Both the position numbers and the translations under genes were made by a program. From the IMG/VR virus record IMGVR_UViG_3300001533_002177, positions 1 to 24,496 of that record: 24,496 nucleotides of DNA; one strand, given 5' to 3'. This document shows, piece by piece, positions 19,028-24,496 of this stretch; position 1 is the stretch's first letter, and every line of letters starts with the position of its first letter. The notes beneath the pieces are model-generated. The model was not told the origin of the DNA. It saw only the letters and a program-made list of their open reading frames with translations, and ran no database searches. Source of the DNA: a virus.

Positions 19028-20580
19028 CGCGCCCCACCCATTTCGTAACCGATTGTGATGGACCCGAGGCGCCAAGCACCCCGGTTTTCGGGGCTCACGG
19101 CCAAATCCCATGCAATGTATCTGCCGCTCACCCGCGGGTCGAAGTGTTGCGGAACGTCGGGGTTGACCGCAAAAGCTGGGCTCCACATCGTCACCGGCCC
19201 CGTCGGCGTATTCTGCCCGCCGAATCGAATTGTCACCCCCGTATTGCTGCCGCTCATCTCCAACCAAACGTCGTGCACGTCGGCGACACCCTGCGCGTCA
19301 CCAAGCGCGATGCCGAGGCGCTGGGCGCGGCCGGCGACCGGTTGTATTGCCTCAGATGGTGCGAACACTTCGAGGTCTGTCAGTAGAGCAAGCTCATAGC
19401 CGCCACCCGCGGCCTGTTCAAAGGACACCAGCTCTGCGAACGTCGGCCGGTACACGTTGGCCTCCCACACCCCGCTTGCCGCGTCCCAAGTACCGTCTGC
19501 TGCGTCCCATGTTGCAGTGCTCAGGTCCAAGCCAAGCCGGATTTCCGCGAAGTCATACGCCTTACCAAGTATACGGTGGCTCCATGTATTCTCTTCCGCA
19601 TGGTAGATCAAGGCTGTCCGCAGCCTGCCGCCAGCGCCGGAGTTGGCCAACCCCACGTAAAGCCTGCTGGTAGGCTGGTGGTAATACAGCACCGCCTGTT
19701 CGCGGCTAGCGGCACTCAGTTCCTCCAGGAACAACCTGCGAACGCGGCGATCGATCAACGACTGGAACGCGTTCCCACTCCATAGCAACACATCATTGCT
19801 GGTCATGATCGCTAGTTGATCCCGTACCGCGGCTATCCCCCGCGGCGTCGACGTGCCGATGTCGGATAGGCGCCGGGTCTGGAACACCGAGGGCTGCCCC
19901 ACCCATACCATTTCGTAGGTGCCATCCTCCTTGACGACATAGAGCCGGTCGCCCGCTCTGGCGGCACCAACAATGCCGCCGGAAGACTCGCCGAGGATGT
20001 CGTCCCCCGCGGAGTTTTCCAACGTCGGCACCCATTCCGCCGGGATCGCGCCATCTTCGGCACTCGTTGACCATCGGAGCTTGACGGGCAACTGCACCCC
20101 GTCCTCTTTCATGTTCAATGCAACCAGGTTGTACCGCAAGGACGCGATGAACTGGCATTTCCATGTCTCGGGCCAACCGGGCGCAGGCTGCAGCTCTCCG
20201 GAACCATCCCAGTAAAACAGGCCGCCTTCGCTGTGGTTGACGAACAGGACAGTGTTCAGAGACGCAAACGTGACCCTGCCGGATGGGAGACCCTCGCTAG
20301 GCGTTATATCCAGCGGGTCGTCCTGTAACTTCTGCGCGTAGACCTTCACGCCGTCGGAGTACAGCATCCACTGCTGACCGTCCGGTTGCGCGTGCGACGC
20401 ACCGAACAGCGGCTCGCAGCCAAGCGTGGCTAGTGCAAACTTCAACAGCCCGCCCCGCAGTTGGCCGTCTTGCGCCAGCACATGCTGTAACAAAGTGCAT
20501 GCATTCGGCGGCAGGTCCGCCGGGTTCAGGTCGGTATTCAGCCCGACTTGCCCGATTTCGTTGATCCTCAGGTACTGCAT
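19024..20580 (-). CDS. P22 gp10-like tail hub/packaged-DNA stabilisation protein, 518 aa
   Basis: Such proteins close the portal after DNA packaging and form the tail hub below it. The opening (NEIGQVGLNTDLNPADLPPN), repeated beta-rich blades such as LFVNHSEGGLFYWDG, DRLYVVKEDGTYEMVWVG and DQLAIMTSNDVLLWSG, and the length of about 520 residues fit the family I know as P22 gp10-like or phage stabilisation. The exact start is uncertain: ATG 20580 fits the family best, but GTG 20619 and TTG 20706 are also in frame, and no site has a good ribosome-binding sequence. Between the previous stop and GTG 20619 there is a 21-codon chain of overlapping GTGA signals (20681-20616) that could be a coupling peptide. 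The last residues overlap the next gene as ATGA. Confidence 0.75.
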   Translation of the reverse strand: MQYLRINEIGQVGLNTDLNPADLPPNACTLLQHVLAQDGQLRGGLLKFALATLGCEPLFGASHAQPDGQQWMLYSDGVKVYAQKLQDDPLDITPSEGLPSGRVTFASLNTVLFVNHSEGGLFYWDGSGELQPAPGWPETWKCQFIASLRYNLVALNMKEDGVQLPVKLRWSTSAEDGAIPAEWVPTLENSAGDDILGESSGGIVGAARAGDRLYVVKEDGTYEMVWVGQPSVFQTRRLSDIGTSTPRGIAAVRDQLAIMTSNDVLLWSGNAFQSLIDRRVRRLFLEELSAASREQAVLYYHQPTSRLYVGLANSGAGGRLRTALIYHAEENTWSHRILGKAYDFAEIRLGLDLSTATWDAADGTWDAASGVWEANVYRPTFAELVSFEQAAGGGYELALLTDLEVFAPSEAIQPVAGRAQRLGIALGDAQGVADVHDVWLEMSGSNTGVTIRFGGQNTPTGPVTMWSPAFAVNPDVPQHFDPRVSGRYIAWDLAVSPENRGAWRLGSITIGYEMGGAR

Positions 20581-20677
20581 CGGTTGGTCAATGTCGTCTA
20601 GACAGTTGTTGAAAATCACCTTAGAGCCGCGGTATAACACCCGGCTTGCCGCGCCACAGGGGATGCCCCAAACGTCG

Positions 20678-21262
20678 TCACGGGCGCACGCGGGAAGCGG
20701 CGCCAATGTTAGCGTTCCAGCCGTCGATACTTACCTCTTCCAAGCGGCGTCGAAACTGCTGTTGCCATAGGGACATACGCTCGTCGGCTTTTAAGAACAC
20801 CGCGGACTCGACAAGCGCGCCGTACAGGTAAAGGTCGGGAAAATGCACCGAGACCCAGTTTGTCGAGCCGTCCTCCGCCATCGGTTCAAGATGCGCGTAG
20901 TAATCAAGATAGATCGGGCGCTCAACGGCGGACACCCCAACCCACAAGCAATTACCACCATCTACCCAATTATTGCCCGTAAGCTTTGATAGCAGTTCTA
21001 CCCTTTCCCAGGGGGTACCATCCTGCCCGTACACTCGCACCAACTGGGCATAGTCGGTCGGCAACGGGATAGCTTGTGCCACTGCCTCGTCGTGGCCGAT
21101 GGGAATGATGTGGGGGCTCGTTACCCGACTGCGCGGATGACCCCGCAACACACGGTCTATCTCGCCATGCGCCGTGGCGAGCAAAATTGCCACTTCGGCC
21201 GCCGGCATGTTGGGGCGGTTGAGGTATACCTTTACCGCTTCAATTAGCTCAGCCTTTATCAT
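20678..21262 (-). CDS. Head-tail adaptor-like protein, 194 aa
   Basis: The N-terminal half is helical with the pattern IEAVKVYLNRPNMPAAEVAILLATAHGEIDRVLRGHPR, the usual start of phage adaptor proteins that ring the portal (gp4/gp16-like, short-tailed phages). The second half has a beta-rich middle (IPLPTDYAQLVRVYGQDG) and a helical end (VESAVFLKADERMSLWQQQFRRRLEEV). The length of about 195 is typical. Its position, just upstream of the tail-hub gene, is as expected, because the adaptor joins the portal to the hub. ATG at 21262 overlaps the previous gene by 14 bases. Confidence 0.75.
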   Translation of the reverse strand: MIKAELIEAVKVYLNRPNMPAAEVAILLATAHGEIDRVLRGHPRSRVTSPHIIPIGHDEAVAQAIPLPTDYAQLVRVYGQDGTPWERVELLSKLTGNNWVDGGNCLWVGVSAVERPIYLDYYAHLEPMAEDGSTNWVSVHFPDLYLYGALVESAVFLKADERMSLWQQQFRRRLEEVSIDGWNANIGAASRVRP

Positions 21263-21506
21263 GGACCAGCCCCCTCATCAGCGAACCCAGGAGAGAGTTG
21301 TTCTGCGAAGTCATTTCATTGCGGAAGCTCTCGATCGCGGCGCCGGTGCTGTGCTGCAGGTAGGCATTCTCGATCAGAAGCGTCGGCAGGAAAGCCACAG
21401 CACACCCCTCTTTGTCGATCTCCTGGCCTGTATTCTTGTCGGTGCCGCGGATGCGGGTGAACCATAAGCACTCGGAACACGTATGGCCTAGCGGACAAGA
21501 CTTCAC
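21249..21506 (-). CDS. Conserved small phage protein with zinc-like Cys/His motif, 85 aa
   Basis: The start region CPLGHTCSECLW (C4, H8, C10, C13) looks like a small zinc site. It is followed by a conserved-looking block (NTGQEIDKEGCAVAFLPTLLIENA) and a helix with TGAAIESFRNEM. Similar small proteins with this motif order occur in structural-gene blocks of podovirus-like phages, usually as hypothetical. The start is GTG at 21506, overlapping the stop of the tail-fibre-like gene as GTGA; a longer reading to 21554 is rejected. Zinc binding is inferred from the cysteine and histidine spacing. Confidence 0.7.
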   Translation of the reverse strand: MKSCPLGHTCSECLWFTRIRGTDKNTGQEIDKEGCAVAFLPTLLIENAYLQHSTGAAIESFRNEMTSQNNSLLGSLMRGLVHDKG

Positions 21507-22240
21507 GACGCGCTCCGCTGACACAGCATTACGTCGAAATACTTGGGCTGCCAACTCTCCTCACCGGTGACCTCGGTGTTCGGGTTGCCGCCCTCTATCC
21601 ATGCCGCACCGTCGCTGGTCGCGGAGAAAGCATGTACATGCAATGTGTTCTCGGTACCGGACCAGCCCTCATGAGTGTGATCACCCCCTGTTATCCAGCC
21701 TGTGCTTGGCCCAACATTGCGGTTTTGGGCACCCACCGTCCCCACCGCAAAAGCGCCGTCGCCCCGTTCGTAACTGTGTCCGTGGTTCCCACCACCAAGG
21801 CTCACGTAGTGGGCATGGTTGACGTTTTCGTTGCCAGTAGTTCCGTTCACTGTGTGCGTGTGATTGAATGGCCACTTATCTATGGTGTGGCTATGCGACA
21901 CCACGATGTCGTTCAGCACCGGGCTGTGAACGCCCCGAACAGTGTTATCGACCTCAGCGGCACCAACGACCCGGAGCATCGCCTCGGCTTCTGCGAAATC
22001 AACGCGGAACCACCCCGGTGGCGCGGACGCCTGCTGGAATAGCATCCGGGTGCCCGCGGGAAAGCCTGCCAGGTTGAGGTCCCCCTGCGTCAGGGTGACG
22101 GGACCGGCAACGTTAGGGAACGTCTGGCGCAGCACCTGCTTGATAAGGCGAATATGGTCGTCGCCCTCGGACAAGAAGTCATCGCCCGCCGGAAGATCCG
22201 GCGAGAGGCTATCAATATAGGTTGCGAATTCAACGGTCAC
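21503..22240 (-). CDS. Tail-fibre/collar-like protein with HxH metal motifs, 245 aa
   Basis: The N-terminal segment (TYIDSLSPDLPAGDDFLSEGDDHIRLIKQVLRQTFPNV) is a common start of short-tail fibre proteins, followed by a tail-collar-like motif (PAGTRMLFQQASAPPGWFRV). Residues 115-235 contain six HxH motifs (HSH, HTH, HAH, HGH, HTH, HVH). In T4 fibre proteins, HxH repeats bind iron ions that hold three chains together, so a metal-bound trimeric tip is likely. The end (PKYFDVMLCQRSAS) resembles other collar-domain C-termini. Start is GTG at 22240, overlapping the previous stop as GTGA. The length of 245 is short, so this may be a tip or accessory fibre rather than the whole receptor-binding protein. 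Confidence 0.8.
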   Translation of the reverse strand: MTVEFATYIDSLSPDLPAGDDFLSEGDDHIRLIKQVLRQTFPNVAGPVTLTQGDLNLAGFPAGTRMLFQQASAPPGWFRVDFAEAEAMLRVVGAAEVDNTVRGVHSPVLNDIVVSHSHTIDKWPFNHTHTVNGTTGNENVNHAHYVSLGGGNHGHSYERGDGAFAVGTVGAQNRNVGPSTGWITGGDHTHEGWSGTENTLHVHAFSATSDGAAWIEGGNPNTEVTGEESWQPKYFDVMLCQRSAS

Positions 22241-22368
22241 GGTTGCCCCCAGTCAGTATTGGTGGGCCAATCGGCCTGTGATGCTGGAGTAAATCGTGCG
22301 GGTAAGGCCCATCGTCCGGCAATTCCACCGTGCACAATACGCACGGCGGGTAGCCGCACCGGCATCAT
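22237..22368 (-). CDS. Very small coupled protein between lysin and tail-fibre genes, 43 aa
   Basis: An ATG at 22368 (or the next ATG at 22365) overlaps the endolysin stop as ATGA/TGATG and opens 43 codons that end in TGA overlapping the GTG start of the tail-fibre-like gene. The product is MMPVRLPAVRIVHGGIAGRW followed by a Pro/Ala-rich tail with no cysteine or membrane segment. A modest GAGGGCG site lies upstream. The unbroken chain of coupled starts and stops is the main evidence, since a chance frame would rarely use both junctions. Function is unknown. Confidence 0.5.
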   Translation of the reverse strand: MMPVRLPAVRIVHGGIAGRWALPARFTPASQADWPTNTDWGQP

Positions 22369-23165
22369 CTGCACGCCCTCGCCGCTGCCGCCAGCTTCTC
22401 GTCATACCGATTGGCTCGGTAGCCCGCGCCGTTGTAGCCTCTGGCGAAGTCCGCCCAGCGGCCAGCGCGCAGAGGGGTCATCAGGTTGTTGTTCTCGACG
22501 AAGTTCAGCATGTGCTGAAACTGCTCTCGCTCCCCAGTAAAGTTCTCGACCACGAACTGCTGGATGGTTTCGCAGCCAGCCGCCTTGTGGTTGAACCCCA
22601 TTACCTGGCCAAGGCCCCAGCTCGCTGATTTCAGCGCCGGCAGCTCGTCAAACGATACCGCGTCCTCCAGACGGTTCCATTCCGCGCTGCCGCCCTTGTA
22701 CAGCTTTCGGTTCCAGCGCCGTGAACTGAGGTCCGGGCGCGTTTTACTCACCGGCTTCGGGGTCAGCTTGTAGAACCAATGCGCCTCGAACAGAATCTTC
22801 GGGCGTGCCGGGGCGGGCTCACGGAGTAGGAAACCGGAACCAACCGACTCTACCGCGAGCACGGCACGCAGGTGGCAGGGGTCGATGTTCCAAATCTCGG
22901 CCAACTCGTTGATGTCCCCATCTGTCAGCGCTAGCTGCACCGGGATTCCCCCAAACCAGCCTACCGGCATGAAGCGGTCGTCATCATACTCTTCCGGTAC
23001 TGAGTAGCCATGGATGAACCCCGAGGTGCCCCATGGTTCAAGCTTGTCTGACACCGGCAACGCGCCCCTCTCGTCTACGGTATTCGGTTCTGGCCCCCAA
23101 GTCCGGGGCGGGCAGCCAAACAGAGCGCCGAAGGGTGTCCCGCCAAGAACTTTGCACAGATTCAT
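22365..23165 (-). CDS. Endolysin with N-acetylmuramidase (DUF3380-like) domain, 266 aa
   Basis: The C-terminal 190 residues match the N-acetylmuramidase fold of phage lysins: AVLAVESVGSGFL (with the likely catalytic glutamate in VESVGSG), then PKILFEAHWFYK, SSRRWNRKLYKGG, SASWGLGQVMGFN and FARGYNGAGYRANRYDEKLA. These enzymes cut the glycan backbone of peptidoglycan at lysis. The first 75 residues carry Pro/Gly-rich segments and are an unclear N-terminal region with no signal peptide or SAR anchor, so release probably depends on a holin. The start ATG at 23165 overlaps the previous stop as TGATG with AAGAGGA upstream; a longer in-frame reading is rejected. Confidence 0.88.
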   Translation of the reverse strand: MNLCKVLGGTPFGALFGCPPRTWGPEPNTVDERGALPVSDKLEPWGTSGFIHGYSVPEEYDDDRFMPVGWFGGIPVQLALTDGDINELAEIWNIDPCHLRAVLAVESVGSGFLLREPAPARPKILFEAHWFYKLTPKPVSKTRPDLSSRRWNRKLYKGGSAEWNRLEDAVSFDELPALKSASWGLGQVMGFNHKAAGCETIQQFVVENFTGEREQFQHMLNFVENNNLMTPLRAGRWADFARGYNGAGYRANRYDEKLAAAARACR

Positions 23166-23524
23166 CAGGGGTGTCCTCTTAACCATTGCCAAGCACTGTA
23201 CAAGGCCGCGACGGTGGCGGCCACTGCGGTAACTCCGGCCGCCAAACTCTTGGCGGTTCGTATCCAGATCCTGCGCGCTGTCTCTTCGTCGACCCATTGG
23301 GAGATATGAGAAAGTGTGCTCGACCCGATGGTCATCAATGGCTCAGCGTCCTTTATGTGCTTATCCACCTTCTGTCTCGCCGCGTCCGCGGTAAACTGGG
23401 CGCGTCTTACTTCTTCTCTCAGCCCGTGTAAGTCTTCACTCACGGCGTCAAGCTTGGTTTCTAACCGATGCAGTTGGGGGATGAGAAACTCCTTGAGCCA
23501 TGCGTCTGGAGGGGCGAGGTACAC
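23165..23524 (-). CDS. Coiled-coil protein with C-terminal membrane anchor, 119 aa
   Basis: Residues 15-60 form a heptad-rich coiled coil (RLETKLDAVSEDLHGLREEV) and residues about 95-112 a membrane helix (LAAGVTAVAATVAALYSAW). It sits between a holin-like gene and the endolysin, so it is probably part of the lysis machinery or a membrane-anchored partner; it is the reverse of the usual spanin topology, so a spanin call is not made. The GTG start at 23524 lies one base after the previous stop; a longer frame to 23626 would overlap the holin-like gene. The stop overlaps the endolysin start as TGATG. Confidence 0.65.
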   Translation of the reverse strand: MYLAPPDAWLKEFLIPQLHRLETKLDAVSEDLHGLREEVRRAQFTADAARQKVDKHIKDAEPLMTIGSSTLSHISQWVDEETARRIWIRTAKSLAAGVTAVAATVAALYSAWQWLRGHP

Positions 23525-23525
23525 G

Positions 23526-23786
23526 TTACCGTCCCAGGGGGGCAATGGGTCGGGTAGCTTTGACCCGCCCGTGTACCGAGAGAAGCCCCCCGAGCGAAGA
23601 GGCCGCGCCCGCCAACGCGAGTACACCCTCCTGCAACAGGTTCACGTCGACACCGTTTCCCCCAAGCAGGGGCGCGGCGGCAAACGCGATAAGCACGACG
23701 CCCGTCAACAGCGACAGAACGCCGCCGCGAATCGTCTCGGATCGATACCACTCTTTCGCCGGGGCGTCATTCTGTTGTGTGTTCAA
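23526..23786 (-). CDS. Holin-like membrane protein, 86 aa
   Basis: Two membrane helices are visible, GGVLSLLTGVVLIAFAAAPLLGG (about 21-43) and LLQEGVLALAGAASSLGGLLSV (about 50-71), with a charged, polar N-terminus and a basic C-terminal end, as in small class II holins. Holins make the lethal hole in the inner membrane so that the endolysin can reach the cell wall. ATG at 23786 follows GAGGTAAC. Location upstream of the endolysin supports this role. The alternative that this is an unrelated membrane protein cannot be excluded. Confidence 0.7.
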   Translation of the reverse strand: MNTQQNDAPAKEWYRSETIRGGVLSLLTGVVLIAFAAAPLLGGNGVDVNLLQEGVLALAGAASSLGGLLSVHGRVKATRPIAPLGR

Positions 23787-23846
23787 GTTTCGTTACCTCG
23801 CGTTTGTGGGCTCATTGTTTGCGGATGCCGACGCACGCCTGCTCGG

Positions 23847-24017
23847 CTACTGCGGCACCACGATTGCCCAGACGAGCAGGCACCAGCCGATCAGCGACAC
23901 GAGCCCGGCGAGCTTAGACGCAAGCAACCACCAAGCCACCAGTCCGCCAAGGCCGAGCGCTAAGCCGGCGATGGCAATCCAGAAGATCGTGATGATGTAG
24001 GCTTCGTGTCGGTTCAT
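23847..24017 (-). CDS. Small two-helix membrane protein, 56 aa
   Basis: This short gene encodes MNRHEAYIITIFWIAIAGLA followed by a second helix (LLASKLAGLVSLIGWCLLVW) and a final VVPQ. Two closely spaced membrane helices over nearly the entire length suggest a holin, antiholin or lysis accessory protein. A good AGGGGT site precedes the ATG at 24017. It overlaps, in a different frame, the gene at 23914-24111. The coherent hydrophobic pattern makes this the likelier real frame in the overlap. Function beyond membrane insertion is inferred from the neighbouring lysis genes. Confidence 0.65.
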   Translation of the reverse strand: MNRHEAYIITIFWIAIAGLALGLGGLVAWWLLASKLAGLVSLIGWCLLVWAIVVPQ

Positions 24018-24111
24018 TTGCAAATACCCCTGGTATCCAACTTGCGGCCAGCGCGAGCGGGCCGAAGGTGCCGATGATCAGCGCGATGCGCCAGCGGCTC
24101 GGCCCGCTCAC
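23914..24111 (-). CDS. Small protein with N-terminal membrane/signal segment, 65 aa
   Basis: The GTG start at 24111 overlaps the previous stop as GTGA, a junction used repeatedly in this arm. The N-terminus (SRWRIALIIGTFGPLALAAS) is a good membrane or signal segment, followed by WIPGVFANEP, with a possible cleavage after VFA. After residue 36 the frame overlaps the two-helix gene and looks like a shadow of it (LHHHDLLDCHRR). It might be a spanin-like or antiholin-like product embedded in the other gene, but no lipobox cysteine is seen. Whether the C-terminal half is meaningful is uncertain. Confidence 0.4.
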   Translation of the reverse strand: MSGPSRWRIALIIGTFGPLALAASWIPGVFANEPTRSLHHHDLLDCHRRLSARPWRTGGLVVACV

Positions 24112-24284
24112 AGCGCCGCCATCGCCGCCGAGATGGCGACAATCTGCGCCGCCGTGGGCTGCGCGTTGCCCGGCCACCAGGCAACTGCGTGGATATCCAC
24201 AGGCGCAGGGAACGGGAAGTTCACATTAGCGCTGCGCCCGGCCAGCGCCGCGCTGGCACCAGAGACGCCGGCCCGGTCCGCAAT
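24108..24284 (-). CDS. Small protein with possible ATT start, 58 aa
   Basis: The frame is closed upstream by a stop only 8 codons before 24284 and has no ATG, TTG or GTG before 24224, yet reads coherently as IADRAGVSGASAALAGRSAN and then a VNFPFPAPVDIHAVAWWPGN block followed by a helix (AAQIVAISAAMAAL). It opens at ATT overlapping the previous stop as TAATT, and ends in TGA overlapping the next GTG as GTGA. This is the same layout as the TAATG and GTGA junctions elsewhere in the arm, so an ATT start is plausible. A shorter 38-aa product from the GTG at 24224 is the alternative. Function is unknown. Confidence 0.4.
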   Translation of the reverse strand: MADRAGVSGASAALAGRSANVNFPFPAPVDIHAVAWWPGNAQPTAAQIVAISAAMAAL

Positions 24285-24496
24285 TATTTGCTGACTGCGA
24301 CCGGCTCACCGTCCACCCAGACCGCGATCCCGACCCCGATCCCCGTCATTTGGATGCACGCCACGTGCGGCGCGGTGCCGGAAGCTACGTTGTTTTCCGT
24401 CCGGGCCCAGGCTATGTGGTTTCCGCCGCCGGTGCCGTCAACCACTGTAACGGCCAGCGCGTTTTCCAATGACACAACATCGCGATCGTCCACGGC
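24284..24496 (-). CDS. Partial gene at the right edge, C-terminal part
   Basis: The frame is open to the window edge, so the true N-terminus is probably outside. The visible 69-70 residues (DDRDVVSLENALAVTVVDGT onward, then GIGVGIAVWVDGEPVAVSK) look like a beta-rich domain of a virion structural protein, for example a decoration, neck or tail protein, but no family is recognised. It is transcribed with the downstream small genes and ends in TAA overlapping an ATT at 24284. Confidence 0.6.
   Translation of the reverse strand, partial: AVDDRDVVSLENALAVTVVDGTGGGNHIAWARTENNVASGTAPHVACIQMTGIGVGIAVWVDGEPVAVSK

Noticed and set aside
1-24496. CRISPR arrays, tRNA genes, integrase or insertion sequences
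   Set aside because: No regularly spaced repeats with unique spacers, no cloverleaf-like sequence, and no recombinase or transposase motifs were seen on either strand.

Overview
The window is a stretch of GC-rich, tightly packed DNA from a tailed bacteriophage. The tail-hub, adaptor and lysis genes and the missing integrase suggest a lytic, short-tailed (podovirus-like) phage of a Gram-negative host. The host cannot be named from the sequence. There are no rRNA, tRNA, CRISPR or insertion-sequence features.

The layout is two convergent arms. The left arm (about 60-13661, + strand) holds small early genes of mostly unknown function (60-2941), then a primase-helicase (3086-5572), a SNF2-type helicase (6185-7879) and two proteins with single-stranded-DNA-binding-protein-like acidic tails (8361-9388). 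It ends in a compact nucleotide and polymerase cassette: family A DNA polymerase (9426-11324), PurZ-type adenylosuccinate synthetase (11347-12390), HD phosphohydrolase of DatZ type (12387-12902), VRR-NUC nuclease (12889-13368) and a dATP/dGTP diphosphohydrolase of MazZ type (13227-13661). This is the signature of phages that replace adenine with 2-aminoadenine (the Z genome). PurZ starts dZTP synthesis from dGMP, DatZ removes dATP, MazZ supplies dGMP, and the polymerase (DpoZ) copies the modified base.

The right arm (13803-24496, - strand) holds virion and lysis genes. In transcription order these are an edge gene, small membrane proteins, a holin-like protein, a coiled-coil/membrane protein, an N-acetylmuramidase endolysin, a tail-fibre-like protein rich in HxH motifs, a head-tail adaptor, a P22 gp10-like tail hub, and several internal or ejection-type proteins. 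One of these carries an M15-like peptidase domain, and the last appears split by a frameshift. Neighbouring genes are joined by start/stop overlaps (ATGA, GTGA, TAATG, TGATG), which fixed several starts and revealed small genes. Large hairpins separate the two arms at 13663-13728.

Regulation is unusually legible. Five promoters share TTGAC(A/C), 14 bases, TGG, then a TATAAT-like box. Four read rightward. The fifth is a perfect consensus promoter reading leftward at 3071-3043, with an inverted repeat in its spacer. It would make a roughly 100-nt antisense RNA that ends at a 13-bp hairpin and carries the exact complement of the CCGGAGACC ribosome-binding leader used by many left-arm genes. That candidate trans-acting small RNA, together with the Z-genome cassette and its embedded nuclease, is the most interesting content here.
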